A stretch of DNA of 64,000 nucleotides from Bryobacter sp. (GCA_022843625.1 JALHNH010000006.1:171335-235334), one strand, 5' to 3'. Shown: positions 49,063-58,223, counted from the first letter of the stretch. Numbers and translations are program-made. Notes: generated from the sequence alone by a model not told the origin.

Positions 49063-49629
49063 TTAAGGCTTGTAAGCGGGATCCTTGGTCAGCAGGAAGG
49101 AATCCATCGCAAAGCCGTCCTCCCGCATAGAAAACGAGACAAGGTGCCTTCCAGGCGAGCTGACATCGAGATAGATCTTTCCTGGTTCGCCACAATGTTG
49201 TGCCGCTGTTCTTTGGCTGCTCTGCCAGCGCCAGGTATTTTTGCCCTCACACCACTGCATCCGTTCCCCGGAAGCGGGCCACTTGCCATCGATCCCAACA
49301 TGGATTCCATTGTCTTCGGGCCCTTGCGAGAACGCCCTCACCCAAACATAGTATCGGCCAGCGCTAGGAACGTTAACTTCATAGTGAACAACCGCCATCT
49401 GCCCCGGAACATTGGAGAAGTTCTCACCAGCAATCAACTTGTCATCGTGACTCTTCCGCGTATCTGGCAGTACTTGAATCCAGGACCCAACTGCATCCTT
49501 CTTCTTGGCTTCATCATCTTCACGCACAACCCACTTGCGCCTTTCGGTTTTCTCCTGATGAAGAAAACTTTCAGCCTGAACAAGAATCGCCGGCGTCTCG
49601 GCCATAACCAGAAGCAAAAGAGACAGCAT
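49063..49629 (-). CDS. Secreted carbohydrate-binding-like hypothetical protein
   Basis: Predicted 188-residue exported protein. ATG 49629 gives a signal peptide (LSLLLLVMAETPA), followed by a beta-sandwich-like body: ILVQAESFLHQEKTERRKW, VPSAGRYYVWVRAFSQGPED and GRHLVSFSMREDGFAMDSFLL. This pattern resembles carbohydrate-binding modules attached to glycoside hydrolases and polysaccharide lyases, but no catalytic domain is present. It is convergent with the glycosyltransferase gene at 48043, 9 bases away. A 257-base gap on its upstream side holds no gene that I can support. Confidence 0.68.
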   Translation of the reverse strand: MLSLLLLVMAETPAILVQAESFLHQEKTERRKWVVREDDEAKKKDAVGSWIQVLPDTRKSHDDKLIAGENFSNVPGQMAVVHYEVNVPSAGRYYVWVRAFSQGPEDNGIHVGIDGKWPASGERMQWCEGKNTWRWQSSQRTAAQHCGEPGKIYLDVSSPGRHLVSFSMREDGFAMDSFLLTKDPAYKP

Positions 49630-49886
49630 GGGCAGAATCGTATCAGAGTTTTCCAAAGACACCGGAAGCACTCAGCCCCGGTTTGGCCCAGGCTCGCTGC
49701 GGCTTCAAATCGTTGATGCAAGCTTGTGATGTGGCTGGGGGCCTCCCGCAACGCACGGGAGTCAAGAATAATCGGATCCTTACCTCCATTCGAGCTGGAT
49801 CCCTATTCGCGGTCTTGTCGAAGCGCGAGATGACTTGGCCGCGATTGGTGTGGACTTCCATCGCGCGTGGGTGGGACACTTGCTCC

Positions 49887-50306
49887 ATGAGAGATGGCAA
49901 AGATAGCGTTCGCCTGGCTGCCTGGTTGTTCGCCTCCCTCTCCCTTGGCGTCGGATTGTTCCAAGTCGCGGCCATCTGCGGTGCGCCGGTTGGTCACCTC
50001 ACCATGGGTGGACGATGGCCGGGTGTGCTGCCGCCAGCCGCGAGACTGCTTTCCGCTCTTTCGATGGGCACGATTCTGCTCTTTGCATTCGTCGTCCTGG
50101 CAAGGGCGGGAGTGGTCGATCGCTCGATTCCGCGTTGGGGAATGAGAGCCCTGTTGGGCTATCTGGCGGTTGCCATTCCGATGCACCTGGCGACGCCATC
50201 CCCTGGCGAGAGGAAGCTGTGGTTACCTGTGATCCTCGCTCTGACAGCCTCGGCGCTCTGGGTGGAACTGCAGGCTCCGCACGCAGGGCGCGGCACAGTC
50301 AAGTGA
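49887..50306 (+). CDS. Small membrane protein of unknown function
   Basis: Predicted 139-residue protein with four hydrophobic segments (about 10-32, 43-65, 78-96 and 105-124). No motif is recognised. ATG 49887 starts just before the first helix; upstream in-frame starts add a polar, unconserved-looking stretch. The 167 bases after it contain no clear gene or terminator. Confidence 0.55.
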   Translation: MRDGKDSVRLAAWLFASLSLGVGLFQVAAICGAPVGHLTMGGRWPGVLPPAARLLSALSMGTILLFAFVVLARAGVVDRSIPRWGMRALLGYLAVAIPMHLATPSPGERKLWLPVILALTASALWVELQAPHAGRGTVK

Positions 50307-50473
50307 CCTCCCCGCACGACGTCAACTAGGCGTTCGTACCAGAGAACCTTGCAGCTGATCGCGGCGGACAGTACGGTCCCCAGCCTAGTTCTATTTCGCG
50401 GTTCCCTGCGCGACTAGTCATTCTCCAGCCGGTTACTACTCGGCAGTTCGATCCTCCCGCGACTTTGGACACC

Positions 50474-51067
50474 TTAGCTTAACGCCTGCATCTCTTCTTG
50501 AAGCGCATCGGCCTCTTGACCAAACTTGAACCAGATGAAGGCGAGAAGCAGAGCGAATCCGATCAACGGGCATGGAGACGCCTGGAACTGAAGGAAAGCG
50601 TTCCACTCGATGCCGAGACGCTTTGCAACCGCAACGGGACCGCCACCCCACCAAGTTGCGAAGTGAGCGGGAAACAAGAGAAGCAGGATCCATCGCAGTT
50701 CCAAGATCCTTGCGCGCTTCCTCCCGAGCTCGGTGCGGAGAAAATCTGCGCAAGCTTCGGACGCAGCAGCGCTCTGCAACCCTACCGGTTGCCCGGCCTG
50801 AAGCCAGCGTGCAGCCGCGTAGATAAGCGTAATGCTTCCCCATGCCCATCCCGCCCGAATCCATGGCTCAGGGAACTGGGCGAAGTACAGTGCTCCCTTT
50901 ATGGCGAACACCATGAGCAGCGCTGGCACTCCCCAGAAGTGCAGCTTCAGTTTTCGTTCGAGGGTGCGAGCCTTGGTGCACGCGAGGTCGGATTTCATTG
51001 GCGGCTCTCCTCCTTTCTGGGCCTTCCAATTGGCCTGCCAGTCTTGACTACCTTGACTTGGGTTCAT
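50474..51067 (-). CDS. Membrane partner of the ECF sigma factor (possible anti-sigma)
   Basis: Predicted 197-residue protein with a polar N-terminus (about 1-42, NPSQGSQDWQANWKAQKGGE) and about four hydrophobic segments (44-62, 70-85, 123-143 and 165-183). Its start lies 20 bases inside the sigma-factor gene, so the two are translationally coupled. A cytoplasmic tail followed by membrane helices encoded next to an ECF factor suggests an anti-sigma role, but no zinc-binding HxxxCxxC motif is present, so this is inference from position. Confidence 0.68.
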   Translation of the reverse strand: MNPSQGSQDWQANWKAQKGGEPPMKSDLACTKARTLERKLKLHFWGVPALLMVFAIKGALYFAQFPEPWIRAGWAWGSITLIYAAARWLQAGQPVGLQSAAASEACADFLRTELGRKRARILELRWILLLLFPAHFATWWGGGPVAVAKRLGIEWNAFLQFQASPCPLIGFALLLAFIWFKFGQEADALQEEMQALS

Positions 51068-51575
51068 GTTCGACTCCTTGGTTGAAGCGCTCGATCAATA
51101 ACTTGCGAATTCGATGGAGCTTAGTTGAGACATTCGCGGTCGAAAGCCCAGTGATCTCGGCGATCGATTCCGAGGTTTCGCCTTCGAGGTAGAGCAGGAA
51201 TGTCTGCCGATCCTGCGGTTTGAGCCCGCTGATCAGGTTGAGGAGCTTCGAGAGGGAATGAGCGCGGTCGGCGTCTGCTTGCCCATCCCGAAATCCAGGT
51301 TCTGTCTCCAGATTGTCGAGGCTCACCCACCTCGAAGAGGCTCGCCGACTTCGCAGCACGTGGGAGGCGGCGATATTGTGCGCCACCCGGTATACCCAAG
51401 TCCTCAAGCTGCAGCGTCCATCGTAGGCGGCGAAGCTCCTCCAGAGCGCCACATGCACCTGCTGCAGCAAGTCCTGCCGAAGGTCCGGATCTGATTCATA
51501 GCCTTTGGCCAAGCGATCAAGGGCCGCACCGTACGTGGTGATTGCGTCATCGTAGAGGCGGTCGCGGTTGTCCAC
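51048..51575 (-). CDS. ECF-type RNA polymerase sigma factor
   Basis: Predicted 175-residue sigma factor with regions 2 and 4 only. Region 2 includes DLRQDLLQQVHVALWRSFAA and SLRTWVYRVAHNIAASHVL; region 4 includes GLKPQDRQTFLLYLEGETSE and ITGLSTANVSTKLHRIRKLL. The start codon is GTG 51575, with no Shine-Dalgarno sequence before it. A promoter-like pair lies directly upstream (see 51582-51612). It is co-transcribed with a membrane protein that it overlaps by 20 bases. Confidence 0.92.
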   Translation of the reverse strand: MDNRDRLYDDAITTYGAALDRLAKGYESDPDLRQDLLQQVHVALWRSFAAYDGRCSLRTWVYRVAHNIAASHVLRSRRASSRWVSLDNLETEPGFRDGQADADRAHSLSKLLNLISGLKPQDRQTFLLYLEGETSESIAEITGLSTANVSTKLHRIRKLLIERFNQGVEHEPKSR

Positions 51576-51581
51576 AATTTA

Positions 51582-51612
51582 GATAGTCACCCGAAGTGGC
51601 AAAATCCTTACA
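51582..51612 (-). promoter_or_regulatory. Putative ECF-dependent autoregulatory promoter
   Basis: Read on the minus strand, TGTAAGGATT (51612-51603) and GACTATC (51588-51582) are separated by 14 bases. The pattern looks like an ECF promoter more than a housekeeping one; the match is to my memory of such promoters and not to a defined consensus. Initiation 6-7 bases downstream would fall at about the GTG start codon of the sigma factor. Confidence 0.3.
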
Positions 51613-51961
51613 GGCCACGCGTTTTCATCCCATTGAATCTTCTTAGCCCGCCGAAAACGGCATGGTGTTGACCTAACCCACCTTCCAGAGCGTCGGCTAT
51701 CTGGAACTTATCCACTTCATCCACTACTCGAACCGCTCTGAGATTGGGTCTCTTCAGAGCTTCGAGATCGGCTCCTTCTCCAGTAAATGCCGCCTCAGGA
51801 TAGCGACTTTCTCTTGCGGCGTGTAGCGCTTCCTTTGCTTCTTCATTCGTTCTCTGCTCGTACCCTACTTGGAAAAGGCCCCTCCACTTCCAACTGAACA
51901 ACCGGAGCAGAAACGCATCAACATCGTTCAGGATCTCATCTGCGAAGCAGATTGCGCCCAC
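51608..51961 (-). CDS. Hypothetical protein, doubtful
   Basis: An open frame of 117 codons from GTG 51961, stop just upstream of the sigma-factor promoter region. The sequence has protein-like composition (DLEALKRPNLRAVRVVDEVD; KEALHAARESRYPEAAF) and begins 8 codons after an in-frame stop. No motif is recognised. If it is not a gene, then 51576-52107 is a 530-base stretch with no gene that I can name. It may be the end of a broken gene. Confidence 0.3.
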   Translation of the reverse strand: MGAICFADEILNDVDAFLLRLFSWKWRGLFQVGYEQRTNEEAKEALHAARESRYPEAAFTGEGADLEALKRPNLRAVRVVDEVDKFQIADALEGGLGQHHAVFGGLRRFNGMKTRGL

Positions 51962-52107
51962 GCCGAATCCACTGGCTTGATCTCAATCGAAGACAACGAC
52001 TCGTCAGTGGATCGGGGTGAAGTGCAGTAAAAAAGCCACACTCGCCCCCCGAGGTTTTCGATTCAAACCCGGCAAGGGTCTCCTCCCAGAGACCAGATTG
52101 ATTCGGT

Positions 52108-52416
52108 CTAGCCCGCTGGGGTGAGAGAATGCTGCAATCGAAAGCGGCTAACCTTGATCAATCCGGCCCGTTGACGCGTCTGAAAAATCACATAAGCCGA
52201 CTGCATTCCCATCAACGTCTCCATTTTTGGCCCAAAAGCCTTCTCGATTCGAACCGCCATTTCACCACTCAAGTCCACTTTGGCGTTGAGCAATCCTGAG
52301 AGCGCCTGTCGAGAAACACCCAGCGCCTTGGCTGCTGCTGTTACCGTCAGCCCATGCGCTTCGATAATCTCTGTTCGGATCACTTCGCCTGGGTGAGGCG
52401 GATTGTACATCGGCAT
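52108..52416 (-). CDS. higA: HigA antitoxin
   Basis: Predicted 102-residue Xre-family antitoxin. YNPPHPGEVIRTEIIEAHGL and AKALGVSRQALSGLLNAKVD are diagnostic of HigA of the HigBA systems. A strong ribosome site AGGAGGAAGTT directly precedes ATG 52416 and overlaps the stop region of higB, 9 bases away. It would bind HigB and repress the shared promoter. Confidence 0.93.
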   Translation of the reverse strand: MPMYNPPHPGEVIRTEIIEAHGLTVTAAAKALGVSRQALSGLLNAKVDLSGEMAVRIEKAFGPKMETLMGMQSAYVIFQTRQRAGLIKVSRFRLQHSLTPAG

Positions 52417-52425
52417 AACTTCCTC

Positions 52426-52710
52426 CTAGTGATAATCCTCGAAATCGACTTCAATCAATTCATCGTCTTCAATTCGAAATGTCAGGCGCCAGTTGCGTGT
52501 CACACTTAGGCTCCACACACCCTTCCGGTCACCTGTAAGCTTGTGAACTCTCCACAGCGGCCACGCCTCCAGCTCGCTCATCGTCTTCATCTGATCCAGC
52601 GCAGCAAACATTGACCGAAGCCTGGAAGCCGCATCTCCAGGAACGCCTTTCGCGAGACCCTCTTGGTAAAGCCGCTTGAGCGCTTTGTGATTAAAGCTAC
52701 GGAATCTCAC
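52426..52710 (-). CDS. higB: HigB toxin (RelE superfamily)
   Basis: Predicted 94-residue mRNA interferase acting at the ribosome. ALDQMKTMSELEAWPLWRVH and the C-terminal SVTRNWRLTFRIEDDELIEV with YH at the end are typical of HigB. A longer frame could begin at GTG 52731, but that codon lies between the -35 and -10 boxes of the only visible promoter, so it would not be transcribed. GTG 52710 sits where initiation is expected and matches the usual N-terminus (VRFRSFNHKALKRL), implying a leaderless message with no Shine-Dalgarno. Confidence 0.9.
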   Translation of the reverse strand: MRFRSFNHKALKRLYQEGLAKGVPGDAASRLRSMFAALDQMKTMSELEAWPLWRVHKLTGDRKGVWSLSVTRNWRLTFRIEDDELIEVDFEDYH

Positions 52711-52716
52711 AATTTG

Positions 52717-52745
52717 ATTGTCAAGCGTCACCTGACGCTTGTCAA
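52717..52745 (-). promoter_or_regulatory. higBA promoter with embedded operator
   Basis: Minus-strand -35 TTGACA (52745-52740, 6 of 6) and -10 GACAAT (52722-52717, 4 of 6) are 17 bases apart. A perfect inverted repeat, CAAGCGTCA-CC-TGACGCTTG (52722-52741), fills the spacer and touches both boxes, as expected for a HigA autorepression operator. Initiation about 7 bases downstream would fall at GTG 52710. Confidence 0.72.
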
Positions 52746-52800
52746 GTTGTCAATCCCGCCCCACTCGTCCCCACATGCTAACCTTAAAAACACTTCACCA

Positions 52801-53997
52801 GTGTCACCATACCGCCATATTTCCGCCCTCATAATCCTCTCCACCACCCTTTCCTGTAACCGCCAGGCCGCCCCTGCCTCCGCCAACGCCAACGCCCCCC
52901 AGGCCGTCCGCACCGTCCAATCCTCCACCGCCGACGTCCCTCTCGAAATCTCCTCCATCGGCACCGTCGAAGCCAGCTCCACCGTCGAAGTCAAAGCCCG
53001 CATCACCGCCCCCATCCTCAAAGTCCACTTCACCGAAGGCCAGGACGTCCGCCAGGGCCAGCTCCTCTTTGAACTCGACGCCGAGCCCATCCACCGGCAA
53101 ATCGCCGAAATCGAAGCCAACATCGCCCGCGACGTAGCCGGTGCCAAGCAAGCAGAAGCCAACATCACCCGCGACCTCGCCAATCAAAAGAACCTCGATT
53201 CCATCGCCGCCCGCACCATCAAACTCCTCAAAGAAGGCATCGCCTCCCGCGAGCAGGCAGACCAAAGCCAATCCAACGCCGATGCCGCCAAGTCCGTCGT
53301 AGACTCCAACCGCGCCGCCCTCGAAAGCGCCCGTGCCGCCGAAAAAGCCGAACGCGCCCGCCTCCAGGCTGCCCGCCTCCTCCTCGACTACACCAAAGTC
53401 CTCGCCCCCATCTCAGGCCGCGCCGGCGACATCGCCACCAAAGAAGGCAGCCTCGCCCGTCAAAACGACAACACCCTCGTCACCCTCCTCCAACCCTCAC
53501 CCGCCCTCATCGCCTTCTCCCTCCCAGAACAACTCCTCCCCCAAGTCCGCAAATACCAGCAACAGCAACCCCTCACCATCACCGCCACCACCGGCGAAAA
53601 CACCGCCACCGGCATCCTCCGCTTCATCGACAACTCCGTCGACCCCACCACCGGCGGCATCAAACTCAAAGCCAGCTTCCCCAACGCAGACCGTGTTCTC
53701 TGGCCCGGCCAGTTCGTCAACATCAGCGCTCGCCTCAACCTCGAACACGACGTAGTCCTCGTCACCTCACAAGCCGTCCAGACCGGCCCCCGAGGCAAAT
53801 ACGTCTGGGTCCTGAACCCAACAGACTCTACCGTCGCCATGCGTGACGTCACCGTCAGCCGCCTCTACACACCCAAAGGCAAAGGCGAACACGCCGTCAT
53901 CACCGCCGGCCTCAAACCCGGTGAAAACATCGTTTCTGAAGGTCAAAAACGCCTCATCCCCAACGCCAAAGTCCGTCTCCTCGAAGCAGCCAACTGA
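52801..53997 (+). CDS. RND efflux periplasmic adaptor (membrane fusion protein)
   Basis: Predicted 398-residue lipoprotein adaptor. LIILSTTLSCNRQAAP is a lipobox signal. The barrel-sandwich half-motifs (STVEVKARITAPILKVHFTE and VLAPISGRAGDIATKEGSLA) flank a long coiled coil (about 110-195) rich in alanine, glutamine and arginine, as in AcrA/MexA. GTG 52801 is chosen because it gives a normal lipoprotein leader; the longer frame runs over the higBA promoter. The RND pump follows after 3 bases. Confidence 0.92.
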   Translation: MSPYRHISALIILSTTLSCNRQAAPASANANAPQAVRTVQSSTADVPLEISSIGTVEASSTVEVKARITAPILKVHFTEGQDVRQGQLLFELDAEPIHRQIAEIEANIARDVAGAKQAEANITRDLANQKNLDSIAARTIKLLKEGIASREQADQSQSNADAAKSVVDSNRAALESARAAEKAERARLQAARLLLDYTKVLAPISGRAGDIATKEGSLARQNDNTLVTLLQPSPALIAFSLPEQLLPQVRKYQQQQPLTITATTGENTATGILRFIDNSVDPTTGGIKLKASFPNADRVLWPGQFVNISARLNLEHDVVLVTSQAVQTGPRGKYVWVLNPTDSTVAMRDVTVSRLYTPKGKGEHAVITAGLKPGENIVSEGQKRLIPNAKVRLLEAAN

Positions 53998-54000
53998 CCC

Positions 54001-57000
54001 ATGTCCATCACCGACTTCTTCATCCGCCGCGCCGTAACCACATCGCTCGTGATGGCCGCCCTGCTCAGCTTCGGCCTGATCAGCTATTTCGAACTCCCCG
54101 TCAGTGACCTCCCGCCCGTCGAATACCCCACCATCCAGGTCACCGCCGCCCTCCCCGGCGCAAACCCCGACATCATGGCCTCCTCCGTCGCCACGCCGCT
54201 TGAGAAAGCCTTCTCCAACATTGCCGGCGTCGAGAGCATGTCCTCGTCCAACACCAACGCCAGCACCACCATCACCCTGCAATTCGACTTCAGCCGCACT
54301 CTCGATTCTGCCGCTCTCGACGTACAATCCGCAATCTCCCGCGCCACCGGCGAGCTCCCCCGCAACATGCTCGCCCCGCCCTCCTTCCGCAAAGTAAATC
54401 CCGCCTCCCGCCCGGTCGTCTTCCTCGCTCTAACATCCGAAACGATGACCCTCGCCGCCCTCAACGAATACGCCGAAAACCTCATCGGCCGTCGCCTCTC
54501 CATGCTCAACGGTGTCGCCCAGATCATGGTCTTCGGGGGCCAGAAATACGCCGTCCGCGTCGAAATCGATCCAGACCGTCTGGCCGCCCGTCAGGTCGGC
54601 CTTGAAGAAGTACGCGCTGCGTTTTCCCAACAAAACGTAAACCTCCCCGCCGGCTCCATGCACGGCCTCACCAAGGCCTACACCGTTCAGTCCAACAGCC
54701 AGCTCAGCACCGCGGACCAGTTCAAGCCCATGATCGTCGCCTACCGCAACGGCAATCCCGTCCGGCTTGAAGACGTCGCCCGCGTCCGCGACAGCGTCAA
54801 CTTCGAGCGCAGCGTCTTCTGGGTCAACGGCAAGCTCGGCATGATCGTAGCCGTGCAAAAGCAGCCCGACGCCAACACCGTCGCCGTCGTCGACGAAGTC
54901 AAAAAGCAGCTCCCCAACCTCCGCCAGAACATGCCCGCCGGCATCAATCTCGACGTCGAATTCGACGCCTCCCGCAACATCCGTGAATCGATCGACGACG
55001 TCAAGTTCACCCTCTACCTCACCATCGGCCTCGTCATCCTCGTCATCTTCGTCTTCCTCCGTAACGCCTCGGCCACCGTCATCCCCAGCCTCGCCGTACC
55101 GCTCTCACTCCTCGGCACCTTCGCCGCCATGAAGCTCCTCGGCTTCAGCATCGATACCCTCTCGATGATGGCCATGACGCTCTCCGTCGGCTTCGTTGTC
55201 GACGACGCCATCGTCATGCTCGAAAACATCGTCCGCCACATGGAAATGGGCGTCCCCCGCATGCAGGCCGCCTTCCAGGGCGCAAAAGAAGTTGGCTTCA
55301 CCATCGTCTCGATGACCGTCTCCCTCGTCGCCGTCTTCATCCCAGTCCTCTTCCTTGAAGGCATCATCGGCCGCCTCCTGCGCGAGTTCTCAGTCACCAT
55401 CGCCGTCGCCATCCTCATCTCTGGCTTCATCTCACTCTCGCTCACCCCGATGCTCTGCAGCCGCTTCCTCAGCCACAAGCAGCCCACCGGCCGCCTCTTC
55501 CTCCTCACCGAAAGATTTTTCGAAGGCCTCAACAACCTCTACCGCCGCACCCTCGTCTTCACCCTCCGCCACCAGCCCGCTGTGCTGTTCCTCACCATCG
55601 CCCTCACAATCGTTACCGGCTGGCTCTTCTACGTTATGCCCAAGAGCTTCGTCCCCACCGTCGATACTGGCATGGTCTTCGGCGGCACAGAAGCTGCTCA
55701 AGACGCCTCCTTCGACGAGATGGTGAACCTCCAGAAACAAGTCCTCAACATCGTCCAGAAGAACCCGTACGTCAGCCAGTTCGGCACCGGCATCCGTGGC
55801 GAGGGCGGCGGCTTCCTCTTCATCCATTTCACCCACGATCGCAAGCGTCCGCACGCCACAGAAATCGTCGCCCAAATGCAGAAGCAGTTCGCCCAGATCC
55901 CCGGCTTCAACGTATTCCTCCAGCCCCCGCCGATGCTCACTCTCGGCCAGAACGAATCGCGGTACCAATACTCCGTCGCCCTCCAGGACGCCGAAACCAG
56001 CACTCTTTACCAGTGGGCCCCCAAGCTCGAAGCCAAGCTCCGTAGTCTCCCCGTCCTCGCCGACGTTTATAGCGACCTCCAACTCAACAACCCCCGCGTC
56101 AACGTCGACATCGATCGCGATCGCGCCTTCGCCCTCGGTGTCACCCCAGAGCAAATCGCCAACACCCTCTACGACGCCTACGGCAACCGCCGCGTCTCGA
56201 CAATCAGCGCCCCGGCCAACGAATACGACGTCATTATGGAAGTGCTCCCCGCCTTCCGTCGAGACCCCGCCGGCCTCTCAAAGCTCTACGTCCGCTCAAA
56301 CACAGGCAAGCTCATCCCCCTCTCCGCTGTCACCAACGAAATCCAGGGCGTCGCCCCCTTGAGCGTCAACCACATCGGCCAGCTCCCCGCCGTTAACATC
56401 CAGTTCAACGCCAAACCCGGCGTCTCCCTCAGCCAGGTCACAGAACAAGTCGACGAAGCCGCCAAACAAATCGGCCTCCCCGACACCGTCTCCTTCTCCT
56501 ACCAGGGCACTGCCTCCGCCTTCCAGAAATCCGTCGGCGGCCTCGCCATCCTCCTCGCCATCGCCATCCTCGTCATCTACCTCGTCCTCGGCGTCCTCTA
56601 CGAGAGCTTCCTCCACCCCATCACCATCCTCTCCGGCCTCCCCTCCGCGGGCCTCGGCGCACTCCTCACCCTGCTCATTTTTAAAGAAGACCTCAACCTC
56701 TTCTCCTTCGTCGGTATCATCCTCCTGATCGGTATCGTCAAGAAAAATGCCATCATGATGGTGGACTTCGCAATCATGGCCCGACGGCAAGGCTTGTCCG
56801 CTGAAATGGCCATCTTCGAAGGCTGCATCCAGCGCTTCCGCCCCATTATGATGACCACCATGTGCGCCCTCCTCGGCACTCTCCCCATCGCCATCGGCAT
56901 CGGCGCTGGCGCAGAAGCCCGCCGCCCACTCGGCCTAGCCGTAGTCGGCGGCCTCGTCGTGTCCCAACTCCTCACCCTCTACATCACTCCAGTTGTTTAT

Positions 57001-57066
57001 CTCTACATCGAAAAACTGGCTTCCGTCCGCGCTCCAGAGCCGGCTGGCGTCCCAGCCATCTCCTGA
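54001..57066 (+). CDS. RND efflux pump, AcrB/MexB (HAE1) type
   Basis: Predicted 1021-residue proton-driven exporter with twelve transmembrane segments and two large periplasmic loops. The proton-relay aspartate pair is in SVGFVVDDAIVMLENIVRHM, and conserved FFIRRAVTTSLVMAALL, LEGIIGRLLREFSVTIAVA and GIVKKNAIMMVDFA lie in the expected places. Substrates are likely hydrophobic toxic compounds. No TolC-like outer-membrane channel is in the window; the next gene is a glycosyltransferase whose ATG overlaps the stop by one base. Confidence 0.96.
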   Translation: MSITDFFIRRAVTTSLVMAALLSFGLISYFELPVSDLPPVEYPTIQVTAALPGANPDIMASSVATPLEKAFSNIAGVESMSSSNTNASTTITLQFDFSRTLDSAALDVQSAISRATGELPRNMLAPPSFRKVNPASRPVVFLALTSETMTLAALNEYAENLIGRRLSMLNGVAQIMVFGGQKYAVRVEIDPDRLAARQVGLEEVRAAFSQQNVNLPAGSMHGLTKAYTVQSNSQLSTADQFKPMIVAYRNGNPVRLEDVARVRDSVNFERSVFWVNGKLGMIVAVQKQPDANTVAVVDEVKKQLPNLRQNMPAGINLDVEFDASRNIRESIDDVKFTLYLTIGLVILVIFVFLRNASATVIPSLAVPLSLLGTFAAMKLLGFSIDTLSMMAMTLSVGFVVDDAIVMLENIVRHMEMGVPRMQAAFQGAKEVGFTIVSMTVSLVAVFIPVLFLEGIIGRLLREFSVTIAVAILISGFISLSLTPMLCSRFLSHKQPTGRLFLLTERFFEGLNNLYRRTLVFTLRHQPAVLFLTIALTIVTGWLFYVMPKSFVPTVDTGMVFGGTEAAQDASFDEMVNLQKQVLNIVQKNPYVSQFGTGIRGEGGGFLFIHFTHDRKRPHATEIVAQMQKQFAQIPGFNVFLQPPPMLTLGQNESRYQYSVALQDAETSTLYQWAPKLEAKLRSLPVLADVYSDLQLNNPRVNVDIDRDRAFALGVTPEQIANTLYDAYGNRRVSTISAPANEYDVIMEVLPAFRRDPAGLSKLYVRSNTGKLIPLSAVTNEIQGVAPLSVNHIGQLPAVNIQFNAKPGVSLSQVTEQVDEAAKQIGLPDTVSFSYQGTASAFQKSVGGLAILLAIAILVIYLVLGVLYESFLHPITILSGLPSAGLGALLTLLIFKEDLNLFSFVGIILLIGIVKKNAIMMVDFAIMARRQGLSAEMAIFEGCIQRFRPIMMTTMCALLGTLPIAIGIGAGAEARRPLGLAVVGGLVVSQLLTLYITPVVYLYIEKLASVRAPEPAGVPAIS

Positions 57067-58223
57067 TGCGCCGCGCCCTCATCCTCCTACCCGAAGCCCC
57101 CTACCCGGTCATCGGCGGAGGCCCCCTCCGCTCAGCCTCCATCATCGAAGCCCTCGCCCCGCAATTCCAGCTCACCGCCATCCACTACCAACTCGCCGGC
57201 GACCCAGACCCCGCCACTCTGTACCCGCCCCATCTTTTGCATCAAAGCCACAACCTCCCCCTCCCCCAGCACGACAAGTCCACCCTCCCCAAAATCCTCC
57301 GCAACCTCAAACGGGCTCTCCGTGGCGTCCCCCCGCTGGTCGATCGCTTCGCCGGCCACGAAGCCAAACTCCAGCAAATCCTGAACAACCAGCACTACGA
57401 CCTCATCTGGATCGAACACTTCTGGGCCGCCACCTACGCCCCCCTCCTCAAACAACACACCAGCAAACTCGTTCTCAACCTCCACAACATCGAACACGCC
57501 TACTACGATTCCCTCGCCGCCACCTCACCCCTCCACCACCGTCTCCTCCTCCAGCACTTCGCAACAAATGCCAGATCGTACGAAGCAAAACTCCTACCCC
57601 ACTTCCACCTTCTGCTCACCACCTCCCAGCAAGACAAAGCCCGCGTCACCCACCCCAATGTCCAGGTCCTCCCCAACACCATCCCCTGGCACGATCTCCC
57701 CGCTCAACCCCGCTCGGAATCCATCGTCTTTACCGGAAACTTCGCCTACACCCCTAACCAGCAGGCCCTCCATTGGTTTCTCGAAAACTGCTGGGCTAGC
57801 CTGCTCCAACAGAAGCCCAACCTCCGCCTCCGCCTCGTCGGCAAAGAAATCCACTACGCCCACTCCAGCCACCCCAACATCGACTACATTGGCCCCGTCC
57901 CCGATGCTATCGAAGAAATAGCGAAATCCCGTCTCGCCATCGTCCCACTGCTCTCAGGCTCCGGTACACGCCTTAAAATCCTGGAAGCCTGGGCCGCCGG
58001 CACCCCCGTCATCTCCACCCCCCTCGGAGCCGAAGGCCTCGAAGCCTCGCCAGGTCAGCACCTGATCATCGCCGATTCTCACCACTCTTTTACAAAATCC
58101 GTCCTCGAATTGTTCGACAATGAAGATGGCAGTTCCCGCATCGCCCTGACTGCGCGTAGTCTTTATGAGACAAAATACACTTGGCAATCCGCGCGCAAAA
58201 TCCTGGCAGACCTGGATCTGTAA
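57066..58223 (+). CDS. Glycosyltransferase, GT4-like
   Basis: Predicted 385-residue GT-B enzyme. The start RRALILLPEAPYPVIGGGPL has the N-terminal acceptor-site glycine loop, and VPLLSGSGTRLKILEAWAAG with the glutamate in KILEAWA is the donor-binding end. LNLHNIEHAYYD is a typical acceptor-domain segment. ATG 57066 overlaps the pump's stop as TGATG, which selects this start over the longer frame. It opens the surface-polysaccharide group. Confidence 0.9.
   Translation: MRRALILLPEAPYPVIGGGPLRSASIIEALAPQFQLTAIHYQLAGDPDPATLYPPHLLHQSHNLPLPQHDKSTLPKILRNLKRALRGVPPLVDRFAGHEAKLQQILNNQHYDLIWIEHFWAATYAPLLKQHTSKLVLNLHNIEHAYYDSLAATSPLHHRLLLQHFATNARSYEAKLLPHFHLLLTTSQQDKARVTHPNVQVLPNTIPWHDLPAQPRSESIVFTGNFAYTPNQQALHWFLENCWASLLQQKPNLRLRLVGKEIHYAHSSHPNIDYIGPVPDAIEEIAKSRLAIVPLLSGSGTRLKILEAWAAGTPVISTPLGAEGLEASPGQHLIIADSHHSFTKSVLELFDNEDGSSRIALTARSLYETKYTWQSARKILADLDL

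Noticed and set aside
52060..52090. T-arm-like stretch suggesting a tRNA end (GGTTTTCGATTC)
   Set aside because: The stem pairs out of register with a true T-loop (a T-C mismatch at the closing pair), and no D-arm, anticodon arm or acceptor partner is found upstream.
55432..56154. Minus-strand frame of 240 codons inside the RND pump
   Set aside because: Low-complexity Glu/Gly/Val-rich shadow of a well-conserved transporter gene.
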